Position numbers and translations under genes: made by a program. Below are positions 12,901-45,205 of a DNA stretch of 64,000 bases, piece after piece. Numbering within the stretch: position 1 is the stretch's first letter; every line of letters begins with the position of its first letter. Below the pieces are notes generated by a model. That model ran no database searches. It had not been told where the DNA came from and worked only from the letters and a program-made list of their open reading frames with translations. Location of the stretch: contig JBAMDO010000048.1 in the NCBI GenBank assembly GCA_037074765.1, forward strand, positions 124,001 to 188,000, given 5' to 3'. The DNA is from Mansonella perstans. Lineage: Eukaryota > Nematoda > Chromadorea > Rhabditida > Onchocercidae.

Positions 12901-14296
12901 TCAACTTGCTGTCACCATATGGCAGGCACCCTCTAGCATGTTGCATCTATGCTTTTCATTGTTATCTTTCCAAAAATGTCACATAAAAGTGTACATTCAG
13001 GATGAATTTTTTCCACATTGAAAATAATCTTTGCTTATTTTAAATTCAAATTACAACCAAAAAATTTCCAAAAATTTTTGAAACATCACTTCTTCTGGGT
13101 CTCGTTCCTGTAATCTGTTCCAGTTAGATAGTAGTAGTAGTATTACTGCATACTTTTTATATCAATTCATTAGTGTGCACTTTGGCCGACGATAAATTAC
13201 GGGTGACCGATCACTGATATATGTGAATAAGAAAAGTGCAGTAAATTATCCAGTACATCATTCCATCATGATCTGAAGATTTATTTCTTATACAAAAGCA
13301 AGCATCTTTTGAATCTTTTGAAGATTATTTGAAATTACAATCAATTATTTATAATGCTGACCATTTTTTCTTTCTTCTAACATTTCTTTTTTTTTTACGC
13401 ACAAACTATTGAAAGAAGCAAATTTTGCAAGCTTAAATACTGCATGATACGTAACATTTAGATTAAAATTCTCAAAGTCTCTAGATCAGATTTTAAAGAA
13501 TTATCTAATTATCCGCTCAATTAAAGACAACAACACCGTTTTCCATCTGCCTTACAAAAGGCACGTGAACTCCGTATCAGATGCACTGTTAGACTGCGGT
13601 GGAGAAATATCTGCACTTAATATATTTTCTTGAAAAAGTTGTTGAATGACTCTAGCATAATATGTTATTATAGGAGGCATGAAATGTAGGTGAAGTGGAA
13701 TCAGATTTTTCGAACGCAAAACAAAATGTTAATAGTTTTCAAATTTTGATGCAATTCTTTTTTTTATTCTGTAGAGTAGTAAAGAAATTCTTCTCAAAGG
13801 ATGCATGTTTATCCTCTCTACATGAGGAACAAATTTTTGTTTTATCATTTCAGATAAGATTCATTATGCATAATTAAATGTTACAAATAGAATTTTGGAT
13901 ACCTAAAGAATAGAAGAAATTTTTTAGTGTTCATATTTGTGTATAATAATTGTTTAAAAATACTTTCTTTTTAATGTACCTAAAGAGGAATTATGCTAAA
14001 TTGTTTTTTGCTAAATGATGAGAGTATTTTACATGCGTTTTGCTATATTTCCTTAAGCGACTTCACGTTACATTTTTCCTATACAGATCAAAGTGAATTG
14101 ATTATCATAGGTAGTTGATCCGTGTCACAGACAATTTGCTCGTGGAGAAGACAGTGGGAAATTTTTCCAGAAAGGAAATTACTGTATTTGGAGTTTTCTT
14201 GCATCAAGTTAACAATTCAAAAAAATTTCGGACGGAATGCATACTTTCTTTCGGTGTTGTTAAATTATGGTAGTTATGCCACAGGCGAGCAACGTC

Positions 14297-30426
<16,130 letters not shown>

Positions 30427-30966
30427 CAAAATATTATATTGAAAAATTTTTTTCTAATTTTAAACAAGTTCTTGGTTTTCTGGATTGTATAGACGACTTA
30501 TCCAAAGATCTTGTAATATTACATCAATAATATAAATTAAGAATTCTAAATATCACAAACATTATAAGGAACCAAAAGCTTATTAGAGTAATCCACAAAG
30601 CAGGATTTAAAGCGAAATGAAATCGCGGTTATTTTCGTGTTTTTAGTTTCAAATTCTAATTTTATTCTACTTTTCGCTGCTTACATGCGATAAAATTATT
30701 TGTAGTGAATTCGCGTAGTCGGTGTACACTGAGTCTATGCGCACCTCGCGATTGAATTATTAGCAGAGCTTTAAATTACTGGATATCATTTGTCAATCGC
30801 TCCGTTTGTGTCGGGTGTATGTTTAAAAGACACGTAGAAGCAAAATGTTTTGAAAATTTCCATTGTTAAAATAAATGGCAGCACTTTGCTTCTTTTCATT
30901 TTAAAATTTTCAGAAAGTTTTGCTATTTGAAGCGTTTTTTATAATTTTTTCTCACCTATACGAGAT

Positions 30967-31020
30967 CAGAACCTTTCAGTGGAGCCATTTCATGCCGTGG
31001 TAGGTCCGTTCATTTTTTTA
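30967..31020 (+). repeat. Dispersed repeat copy 1
   Basis: This copy shares the core GCCATTTCATGCCGTG plus GTAGGTCCGTTCATTTTTTTA with a second copy about 1 kb away in the same orientation. It lacks a two-base TG insertion found in copy 2. Similarity fades downstream but may continue weakly. Confidence 0.8.
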
Positions 31021-31999
31021 GAATTGTATCAGTGCATATATGCTCACTGCCCTGCAAGACCGCTAAAATATTGTTTTTTTTTTGAATTGGCTTTTTGTTG
31101 TTTTTCGTGATTCCACTTTTTTATTAATTATATCATCAGTTCTTATTTCCAGTTAGGATTGTTGAATGTATCTGTAAGGTACCATCCTGGAATTGACAGT
31201 GTTTTCTTCCAACTTTCGCTATGTTAGTAGATTTTTTGGCTTTTTTATTGACTTTTTCCATTAACTTCACCTTAAAAGTATCAGTTGAAAAGCCGGTTTT
31301 TTCTCCTCAAGGTATCGGGTGATATTGATTCATGTGTTTAAACTCATCCAGTTCCGCAATTTGTAAGCAAATTTCGTGTTATTGAAATCTTCTCGAAACA
31401 AGAAATTTTCTCTTCTGTGCCTCTTGATATGTTCGCTTTCAAAATAAGCTATTTCTCCAGATAATTTCGTAAAGTGTCTGAAATGTACTGCATTATCGGA
31501 TTTAGAAGAAAATTTTGCTCTTTGTAACGCTAACATTCTCAACTTATTATCCAACACTTATATGTTAAGGGTTTATATCTGCAAAGTTATTAAGTTTAAA
31601 AAATTTCCTGTAATTTCGTATTGATATCTTACATCACAATTGTTTGGCGCATGATGATGGCTTAAAATTTTTCGTTCAGATTTCGTTTATACAATTTGTA
31701 TACATCATTAGATGAAAAATAATGAATGCGAATGCGTACAGGCGATAATTTTTAAAGGCAACATTTCTTTATTATTTTCGATTCTTATTGTAGAAATTTT
31801 AAGTTTGATATTTAAAATTCTCTACATGTAACCTATATCGGAAAAGATCCTGCGTCATTTGCTTTTTTCCCATTTTAATTTCAGTTTTTTTCCGCTTTTC
31901 TGTACCTTCCACGTCATTATTTATAGCATATTTATATTTTGTTTGCCCTTTGATCATCACACTTTCTTGCCCATTTGTGAATTTAACTAACTGAACCAT

Positions 32000-32055
32000 G
32001 CGGAACTTTCAATGAAGCCATTTCATGCCGTGTGGTAGGTCCGTTCATTTTTTTA
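32000..32055 (+). repeat. Dispersed repeat copy 2
   Basis: Second direct copy of the element described at 30967-31020, with a few substitutions and a two-base insertion in the core. Confidence 0.8.
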
Positions 32056-33409
32056 TGCGCTTTTTTCGTATCCTGGCATATGTTCATTGTGATGATGAAA
32101 GAAAAACACTGCTATATTTTTTATTACATGGTATCTTTTAAATAAATTTATCCATAAATTGTTATTGGAGGACTTGATGAGGGACACTCCGTTGATGAAG
32201 TCATTAGTCAGTTTGTTTTTACCACTAGACAAGGATTTACATGGCATCAGCTCATTTAACCTAAAAACAGGTAATACTACTTGTTGCATTTTTAAAATGT
32301 CTTTGACCTATGAGCAATGAGCCCGTAAACTACACTTTTTTAGACCTTGAGATATATTGTTTGCAAGTCAAATTCAGCAACGGAAGTTTACTATAAACAC
32401 CTGTTTTTGAACCAGACAGGCACCATTTCTCAAGACTCGCACCACATAGTTTTCCCATTAAGTCAACAAACAGCAAGATCTTAATTCCGACACACCATTC
32501 AGAATAATGATGTCGCACTAGGAAATGCAAAGAAAAGTGATTCTGGTTAGAGCGACTTGTCAAATAAACTTCCACTTTTAATGATCACTAAACTTCCCTA
32601 GCATATAGGACTTCTTTTTTTTGAAAACACAAGAATTCCCAGGAATTCTTTTTTTATAATTCAAGTTCTCCGGAAAAAGAAATGTTGTCTTTACCTGAAT
32701 TTTCTTCCAAATCACTTTCAAGAGAACATGCAATCTGGACTTTTAAAAGTTGCATCCAATCCAATGATTTGCAAAAAAGACTTGATATGAAGGCCAACTG
32801 ATATCATCCTTTTGCTCTTTCTTGCTTTTACTGTTTTTATAAATTAATAACACTGAGGGTTAGATGTTCCAAATTTGCTCTTTCGGAGTGAAAAAATACA
32901 CTTCGGAATCGGATTTTTCCACACTGAACTTTTTCACAAGCTACTCAGGAATTTCGCAGATCAATGACACAAGTTTATATTCCTTTGCTGTGCGGTAATA
33001 TATTAGTAATTTCTGACATAAATTTATACTCCTTTACTGTGCCGGCAGTATAATAGTAATTTCTTACCGTGTATATTCCAGCTCCAACATTAGGGCTCGA
33101 CACTTCCTACTTTTATTTTTCATATTTTTGCTGTTGACAACATGCTTAGCATAAACTCATGGATATAAATGTAAGATTCACTGCTAACATTACGGATATT
33201 TGATGGTATGGTATAGATTTATAAGCAAAATTCATCTCAGTTTGCGAAAAAGATAGAGAAACCCTTTCATCTCTTACTTAAAATGTTGGGTCAATTCCTA
33301 ATGTTAATGTTCAGCAAAATTGCCGCTTCGCCATGCCTAAGATTCCATAGATAAATTCTGGAATATACCTAAATCTATGTTTTGAACATTTATAGACTGC
33401 ATTTATAGG

Positions 33410-33886
33410 TTAACTTACGATTCCAAGACCAGTGAATTTTGATTGTGTTCTTATCATCTCGGTGCAATATTTTTCAGCTGTAGCTATATCTATGGTGTAT
33501 GATGAATGGATTGATATACTCCATCTTTCCAATTGGTTTTTGTAAAAATTGAGAATGAAGATCATTTCTTTCGATTTCAATGCGTTGTTATTTACGGATC
33601 GACTACAACAAGTATTAAGAAGGCGGGTGTGGACATTAACGTCAAGCAAAGCAGACTTCAAATTTTCCCACATTGAAATGAAATCAGTTCTAAAAGCCCT
33701 TGGGAAAAGACATGCGGGAATCCCTCCCCTAATTGTTGTCAAGAAATGGTTCGGACATTCTCCTACAGTCTTCTGCAACAAAGTGCTAAGTTCATCAACT
33801 GGATTGATCAGTTGAGTCGGAGAGCTAGCATTCCACACAGGGGCAAATATTAATGCAGCGTAAGAGCAATCAAAACTCTCAACGGC
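33410..33886 (-). CDS. Unidentified minus-strand ORF, possible exon or decayed gene
   Basis: The frame is open for about 159 codons; an ATG at 33836-33838 gives 142 aa. This is long for a region of this AT content. The translation has balanced composition with Cys, Trp and Pro residues (ELSTLLQKTVGECPNHFLTT, RGGIPACLFPRAFRTDFIS, MWENLKSALLDVNVHTRLLN). I recognise no family and see no signal peptide or obvious membrane segment. Neighbouring minus-strand frames (32053-32289, 32330-32575, 34200-34421, 34524-34736, 34708-34971) could be other pieces of the same gene or mobile element. The opposite strand is also open at 33549-33815, so at most one of the two frames is real. Confidence 0.3.
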   Translation of the reverse strand, partial: AVESFDCSYAALIFAPVWNASSPTQLINPVDELSTLLQKTVGECPNHFLTTIRGGIPACLFPRAFRTDFISMWENLKSALLDVNVHTRLLNTCCSRSVNNNALKSKEMIFILNFYKNQLERWSISIHSSYTIDIATAEKYCTEMIRTQSKFTGLGIVS

Positions 33887-34995
33887 TCATTGTTTTCACT
33901 GTTTATCAAACATCGTTATTTCGAGCCATGTAAAGGCGGTACCTACCTGACTCATCTTGTCAACCGTAGAATTTAAAACATAGATTAGATTCCTCCGACA
34001 TTTATAAATAGAATAACAACTCGCCAAATTCCTAAAAGTTGGAGACTTCAATTGCATTAAAGATTGCTATTAAAGATTGCATTAAAGAACGCTTCATAAA
34101 AGGCGGGATCTTTCTACGGAAATGATTAGTGGACGTGTTTCGACAAATATTTCTTATTTGTACATCAAAATTACATCACATAAAAACAGTAAAACTATTT
34201 TACCAAAGCAATATTTCTAAAATGTACCCTGGTTCCGCGTCAGTTGGATCTCTCATGAGAAATTTTTCCAACTCGTGGTATGAACATAACAAATGAAACT
34301 GTTGCGCGAGAGAAAATGTAATATACCCAATGTCAAGGCTATGGAACAAAAAAAATGCAAAAAGATGAACTGAACAAAAGTTTTCAGATATTACGTGCGC
34401 ATAGGAAGACATGCTTTTCACTATTCAAGTCTTTGAAATCCTACCATATTTTGTAAGATAACCTATTCCAAATCATGATTCTTAAAATAGGTTGTCCTAT
34501 TAAAACAAAGATTTCGTTGCAGCTTACATTCCAATCTTTTTTTGTCCATCGAGACGTTCTGAGAGATCCAGTGCTACTGAGACAAAACTGATCGACTCAA
34601 AATGGACTTCGTCAATAAAACATAAAACTGAGCAAAAGAGCATGAGATAGCTCAAATTGACTAGAACTTGAACAGCAAACTGATGTAGACATAATTCTAC
34701 GTCTAATTCACATATGTAATTTGAAGTCTTCACCACTACTGAATTCGGTAATATTGAGACGTCGATGTTCCTGCAATGTTAACCTTGGGCCGAGTCCAGC
34801 TTTAATAATAGCTATCAAAATTCCCCAGTTTTGGCAGAATAACAAATCGAAGAAGTCTCCCCTACATTTCTTTCCCGATTTCGATATCGACATCCCATCT
34901 AAACAGCAATTTCGGGGTTGACAAACTACACACCACCTGCATAATCCGAAAGTTCCACCCCGATTATCCAAAATCAGTATTGCAAATACCGCATT

Positions 34996-38815
<3,820 letters not shown>

Positions 38816-41800
38816 TCTCGCAACTAAAAACAACTGAGAAATAATATTTATGTAGTATCAAACTGTTGTCCATAAAGCCTAACTCAGCAGTTAATCTCAA
38901 CCAGAAATTTATCAGACCTCCATCAAAATTTCCCAGGTTTAAGCCGGCAGCCAACAAATCTTTATGATTTTTATGACCAAAAAAGGAGATAGTGATCCCA
39001 AAACCACATCCAATTTAATAATCAGCATTCCAGATATTCAAGACATGCTCAAGATGCCCACCTCGAAAACTTTCAAAATCTTCGGGTTTCGAAAGCCAGT
39101 TGATGTTACCAATTTATTTCATTCTTATGCCCTACAGTGCGGGTATTGTGAAGAAATATTCAATAGCACCACAGATATAACGGATCTTGAAAACAGATGC
39201 ATCTTGCAACGATGCACGGCCAAATCATTGATTCAACAAACTTAGCAATTTCAACATAATCGGAAAGCAAAATCAATGGACATAGTTTTGAAGCTGAAAA
39301 ATTCAACAACTACCTAAAAATTTTGGCTTTAAGAACTGCGTACTTAACGACATTATATTCGTGTTATGCGAAGAAATACTAAATATTCTTCAGAACAGCA
39401 CAACAAAGAATGAGAGTGTTTTTCACTATTCCCAACCACTTATACGGCCTAAATGTGGTACTTACTAATGTGGTACTTATGATCCTGATACTCCTCAAAC
39501 AATTAGTCATTACATAGAGCTGTCGGATTTTAATCCGATCATTCTTGCATTTAAAAATATCTGCTAAGATTATTTTTATTGAAAACTCAGAACACAAAGG
39601 ACATCCATACAATTACAAGAGTAGTCGTTATCGAAAGTACCTAGTTGATAAATTTTCATGAAGTAGGAATAATCAAAAATTTAACTACGTAACCTTGATC
39701 AATTGAAATCTAATGTTTCTAGTCTCATACATTTGTAATTCATCCTTTTAGAAATTCATAATCATAATATTCCATCGAAAAGCATACTAAATATAAATAA
39801 ATTCTAAGCTTTAAATAACCATAGAAAGTGTTCATAAATATTAGGTGCTTAAAGTGAGATGAAATTATTAGCTAGGGATTTAGCTAGTAAAAAAAAAAAA
39901 AAAAATTAACAATCATTACAGGTGCACAGTGTATAGAATAAAACAAATCGATATTACTATGAAAAATTAATTATATTTTAATTTAATTCGAAGAAAAAGT
40001 TGCTGGAAAATGAAATTAAACATATATTTCAGTTTATAGTGTAGGCATCCTAGAAAAAATATCTAAGTAGCCCATTGTTGATACTAACTACATTTATCCG
40101 ATATAACATTGTATATTGTAAAGTACGATCTTTACTACATATGGAATATTTCAAATAAGTGGAAGAGCGTACATCCATATAGCGATAGATAACATACATA
40201 CATCATTACACGCAACAATTAAATACTTATGTGACCCATCCTCATCCATGTACATCCCATATACGATTGTTTACGTATTAAAATATAGGCATAATAACTG
40301 TTACATATAGAAATGCCTAATAAATACAAATGTGAAATTTAAAAGAAGCTAAAAAGAAAATTAAGCCTAATTTTAGAGGGATTACGATAATTGAAGTTAA
40401 ACGGAATGGAAGTAATCGATTTTGAATAGTGAGATGTGTAAAGAGAACAATCATATATGTTGATACATACAGTTTGCATAAAAAATCTATTAATAAGCGA
40501 TCAATTTAAGATGAAAAAAATAAACAATTCATATATGATTTGAAATTCGTAATACATTTCAAATTGATTCAAAATATGACAATCAATGGTTGTTAACTTG
40601 CTATAATAATCTTAACATTATACGTTACTAATATACAACCATATATAATAAGTTAATAACATTTGTGAAATGAAAATGAAAATGAATTAATTAAATATAT
40701 TTAAATTAATTATGTAAGCTATTTTAGTTAAATGTAAATTGAAATTTAATGAATGAAAGAAGATGGGCGGCAAAACATATCATTTAAAATTGACAAAGCG
40801 ATTGGGTGAAAACAGGTTGCAAACATTGCCTTGAGAATATAACCATTGATAGTACTATATAGAGAATAGTACAAGAACATTATGATTTTTACTGTACGTT
40901 TTTTTTTTTTTTTTTTGTTTTTTTTAAATGTAAAATGAAAGAATAAATAAATTTTTAGAGAAATATAATTAAATTAACATAAAAAAATTTCGCTTCCCAG
41001 ATATTCTCATTATTCATTGAAGTTATATTGTCAATAATATAAGTGATAATGCGTGAAAACTTTTGCAAAGGCCTGATAAAAGTATTGAGCCAAGTAAAGG
41101 TAGAAGATTTAGCCTAGCCAATGGATAAATTCACGTGGGCCTAATAATCATCGACACGCAGTTTGGAAAATCATAGTAGAACGAAGAATGTGTGGGCGAA
41201 TTGAAAAGGAGGTGAGAAGACTGCGAGTGCAATGTGTTATGGACAAAAACCAATGGAGTATGAAGAGAATAGAACGGGTAGACAGACGGACAGTGTGACT
41301 AGAGATAATTGCAATGAGACATGGACGCAGAACGATAGAGTGTCTGGAAGAAGTAAGAGAAGCAAAGAGTAGTGCCTTTTATTCAAGGAGAAGCTCAAAT
41401 TCCCTCCCTATTCAAGCATTGATATTTGGGAAGAGAGAATTGTACAATGAAGAGAAGCAGACAGCTCGACACTCCACCCACTACCATTACAGTGCAACCC
41501 CCGCACGCGCGCAACACATGAATAAACGTGCGGGCATATCAATCTACATACGCTTAACACTACACATGGCTTACAAGAGGGTACACGCTATGTAAACGTA
41601 ATCATACGTCCACATACGTTACAAAATAATATAGGTCCTTTTAGGAAGTTATTAGCTAGGCCTTGCAGTTGGTAGTAGTATGATGAGAGGGAATATACGT
41701 ATATGGTTGGTTCATTTTCCTTCTAGAATTATAGGCATGGAGAGTACCTGCTAACCTGCCAAACATAGCCTATGCTAGCTACTTGTCCTTAGTGGATCGT

Positions 41801-42480
41801 TAATTGACAGGCCTCAATACACACCTGGGAGAAATGTATAAGGTAAGCTTACCTTACCCTGTCGAAGTTGTTATTAGCTTAGTTAGATTTTTCGTAGTGT
41901 TTGTAGCACAGAGACGTGAGCGGGCAGCATCAATATTGGAGCTTCATATGATGTTGTAGTGGATAAGATGGAGGAGGTCAAAAGGTTACCAGATTAAACT
42001 ATCTAACTAACTATGTAGTGCTGCTGATTGATCGTGGATGCAATGAAATAGGTATGCAAGTAATTGAACTTTGAAACGGTTTGAATGATTCGAAATAAAT
42101 TGCCTTATGGTGCAGAAAAAGATGTACGCAAATGTGTGATAAGTGACCGCCCGATATTAGAAATGAATGGTTAAAGTTTCACCTAAAGTTAGCAATAACA
42201 TCAAAATGTCGAATTATAGATCATATATGATTCATTTAAAAGTTTTTGCTTCATTAAGCCTTATTATTTACTGATTGAATTGAAATCATTGATAAGTTAA
42301 ATTTTTTTTTTTCATCCTTGAAATATTTTTGAACTATATGATTCTTCTCTCTAGTTTTATTGCTACCTATTAATTTGCTTTATTACAATTTTCAGCTCAA
42401 ATCATTGTGATTGTAATTCATGTACAAAATAGAACCAGAAAATATGAGGAGACAAATTAACGAGTACTTGAAAGTGGCCG
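38816..42480. other. Upstream region of the EGR gene, no gene recognised
   Basis: AT-rich DNA that should include the promoter and 5' UTR of the minus-strand EGR gene. An open plus-strand frame of 93 codons at 38964-39245 and another at 41314-41595 have no splice support or recognisable family. The block around 41110-41600 is less AT-rich than its surroundings. Confidence 0.45.
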
Positions 42481-42489
42481 ATATAATGC

Positions 42490-42834
42490 CATTCATTCAT
42501 TCATTCATTCATGTGTATGTGTATGTGTGTATGTGTATACACATACACGTAAAATAGTGTATGTGTGTATGTTACGTGTGTGTGTGTGTATGTGTGTATG
42601 TACGTGTGCATGTGTGTGTGTGTGTGTGTGTGTGTATGCGTATGTGTGTGTGTATGTGCGTGTATGTGTGTGTATGTGTGTATGTGTGTGTGTATGTGTA
42701 TATGTGTGTGTATGTATGTGTATGTGTATGTATGTGTATGTGTATGTGTGTGACTTGAAGGATGTGTATGGCATTTAATGTGTACGGACAAATGTAAACA
42801 GATTAAGAGGACGTTCATTCATTCATTCATTCAT
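42490..42834. repeat. Compound microsatellite: ATTC repeats flanking a TG/TATG array
   Basis: Five to six ATTC units start at about 42490, then about 240 bases of alternating TG, TATG and TGTATG units (42512-42752), and a second run of ATTC units at 42814-42834. Long frames on both strands here (Cys/Val or His/Thr repeats) are artefacts of the repeat. Confidence 0.95.
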
Positions 42835-43648
42835 AAAAGATCACTTCTACAACAGCACAATGTGAAATATAACATAGCGAGCTTTCATTTCCGATAACAA
42901 CAAAAACACACTGTACTTTATGTTGAACAATTTTAAAGTTTTTTTTTTTTTTTTTTTTTTTTTTTTGTGAATAACAACAAAAGAAAAAGTTTGGAACATA
43001 AATGAATTCAAAAAAAAAAAAAAATGAAATAAATTAAAATTTTGTTGCCAATTATAAAATTTTCAATTTTTATTTCATAATTTATAAAGAAAAAAAGAAA
43101 ATTATCATAGCTTAATTGTAAAAAATAATTAAAAAAGAAAATGAGAAATAATATCAGAAAATTTCAATTTAAATTACATTACATAGATGCGCTAACAATA
43201 AATATACTTTGATCATGAAAAGCTTTTAATTAATTATCAAAGTTTTTTTTTCTGATCATAATAATACTGATAAGAAGAATGAGATTCTACTGGTAATAAG
43301 ATACATAAAAGATATGATTAATCCTTCCTGATTTAATGATAATTTAGCGTCATAGTATCTAGAATCGTTGAAAGTGTATAATAATCAGCGTTTTTTTTTT
43401 TACCGTAGTAATTTTAGATTGTAGAATATAAAGGAAAAAATAAATGTCCGAAGAATAGTCATCCAACAACTGTCCAAATGGACTACTTTTATTTGGGACT
43501 AGATAGGAACCGAATACTTATAAAAATAATAGATCGATCCATCTTTAAGTACTTTTTCCTTTCACTATGAAACCAGCTCTTACCAAAACTGTTACTGCTC
43601 TATTACTCCTCAAATATTCAGCTCCGATGATACGTGAAGCTCCAACGC

Positions 43649-43652
<4 letters not shown>

Positions 43653-43681
<29 letters not shown>

Positions 43682-44178
43682 TGTATGTGTTTGTGTATTA
43701 TGTATTGTGTATTTTGTATTTTGTATTATGTATTATGTGTGTGTTGTGTATTGTATATTGTGTATTTTGTATTGTGTATTGTGAATTATGTATTATGTGT
43801 TGTGTATTGTGTATTGTGTATTGTGTATTGTGTTTTGTGTATTGTGTTTTGTGTGTTGTGTGTTGTGTATTATGTATTATGTATTATGTATTATGTATTA
43901 TGTATTATGTATTATGTATTATGTATTATGTATTATGTATTATGTATTATGTGTTGTGTGTTGTGTATTGTGTATTTTGTATTTTGTATTTTGTATTTTG
44001 TATTTTGTATTTTGTATTTTGTATTTTGTATTTTGTATTTTGTATTTTGTATTTTGTATTGTGTATTGTGTATTGTGTTTTGTTTGTTGTGTGTTGTGTA
44101 TTATGTATTATGTATTGTGTATTGCGTATTTTTTATTGCGTATTGTTTATTGCATATTATTTATTGCGTATTGTTTAT
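43653..44178. repeat. TG run followed by a 7-bp TATTNTG satellite
   Basis: A (TG)n run (about 43653-43679) leads into about 480 bases of a heptamer TATTNTG. The variable base forms homogeneous blocks: TATTATG repeated about a dozen times near 43867-43952, then TATTTTG near 43970-44060, with TATTGTG copies at both ends. Because seven is not a multiple of three, all three plus-strand frames stay open for 130-220 codons with Tyr/Val/Leu/Cys/Ile repeats; none is a gene. Confidence 0.95.
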
Positions 44179-44906
44179 GTACGTGTTAATGTGTACATAT
44201 ATATTTATCGTACATTCAATTCAGAGTTTTTTTGAAAAAGTACTTGTTGCATTTAGTCCAATATTATATGCTCATAGAGATAATTAAAAGCTAGCTTCAT
44301 CATTCGATTGTAAGCTTTCACATGATGTGACTGCAATTCTCGAAATAGATATGCCTGAACGTTTTTATTGCTCTGAATCAGCCTAGAATTTATGCGGAGA
44401 TAGAATTCTCGAAGAGTTCCTACAGCTAAATATATAGGTTTTTAGATTTTTCATGTCGTTAGTTCAATTGGATTCTGAAATTCAGCCAAATTGCTCATTA
44501 CCCTGATAGATAATGAGGACGAGATTTTATGTGTAATTTAGTCAGAAATTAATGAATGGTATGTATTAGGGATTTGATTTCGCAGCCTATGATTCTGCGC
44601 TTTCTCTTTGCAAGTTTACTTCCGTGATAGTTCTTGATTTACGGCATTTTCTTTATGGTTCTTTTTTTTCCTGAATACAGTCCTCCGAATTTAGCCATCA
44701 AAAAATTGGAACGTTGTTGGAAATAAACAAAAATTATGATCTAACAAAATGCAGTTGTGCTGATTTTGATAAGAGCGGCAGGGAAGTTATTCTGAACACC
44801 CCCTCTCAATTTATCTATTTTTCTCCTTACATTTGCTGTCGTACTTCATAAAATTTGTCGAAGTTAAATCATTTAAAATACTGTTTTTTTTTTTTTTTTT
44901 TTTTTT

Positions 44907-45205
44907 TTGCACTGTTCTTTGTATTCGCCAACATACCTCTTCGGTTTGCTAGAAAGCTGTGCGAACATGCAAAAACTTCTAGAGCTAAAACTAAGACTTA
45001 TTAAATTCTTTCTCTGGAAGGTATCCCAGAATAAGTCAGGAATATTGTTCAGCGCAAGGGTGGGAGCAAAGTTATTGCCGTATTTCGTCAAAAATATATG
45101 CAAAATCAGGCCAATTACCAGTATATGCACAGCTGGTAGTTGGCCTGATGGATCTGTGCACTTTTTTTGATCGCATAATTTATAATCACAACTATTGAAT
45201 TGCAT
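44907..45205 (-). pseudogene. Possible TSR3-like remnant
   Basis: A minus-strand frame starts with the CDYKLCDQKKCTD stretch, which recalls the N-terminal CDPKKCTG motif of TSR3, the enzyme that modifies 18S rRNA. A different frame further on contains HSFLANRRGMLANTKNSA, loosely like the WGHSFLxLNRELLxxY segment near the TSR3 C-terminus. Most of the middle of the protein is missing and the frames do not join. A poly-A run on the minus strand (poly-T at 44883-44908) directly follows, as expected for a retro-copied pseudogene. The resemblance is short and from memory, so this is only a suggestion. Confidence 0.2.
45105..45149. repeat. Near-perfect inverted repeat (hairpin)
   Basis: The left arm CAGGCCAATTACCAG and right arm CTGGTAGTTGGCCTG pair over 17 bp with one mismatch around an 11-base loop. 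The arms are GC-richer than their surroundings. It lies inside the TSR3-like fragment. Confidence 0.85.

Larger units (their letters stand above)
4296..14296. other. Ten-kb intergenic region between PGAP2-like gene and CaMKII
   Basis: I see no intact gene here. It holds a broken minus-strand coding remnant (5838-6749), a T-rich minisatellite (about 9021-9130), long poly-T tracts near 9938-9977 and 10728-10749, and small direct duplications: a GTTTGTTGTTATTGTT repeat at about 11115-11162 and repeated AACTTTTTAGGCAA units at 10602-10650. The last part presumably includes the CaMKII promoter and 5' UTR; no element could be defined. Confidence 0.5.
30427..34995. other. Region between the converging CaMKII and EGR genes
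   Basis: The two flanking genes converge on this stretch, so it contains both 3' UTRs; an AATAAA occurs shortly after the CaMKII stop, near 30871. No known gene is recognisable. Eight moderately long minus-strand frames lie between 31330 and 34971, the longest at 33410-33886, and a 54-56-base sequence occurs twice (30967-31020 and 32000-32055). Confidence 0.5.

Noticed and set aside
33549..33815. 88-codon plus-strand ORF
   Set aside because: It is antisense to the longer minus-strand frame at 33410-33886 and shows no family resemblance or splice support.
42501..42818. Long ORFs on both strands rich in His/Thr or Cys/Val
   Set aside because: They are produced by the TG/TATG microsatellite.
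43567..44287. Three overlapping plus-strand ORFs of 133-222 codons
   Set aside because: They are translations of the TATTNTG heptamer satellite in all three frames; no gene-like composition.
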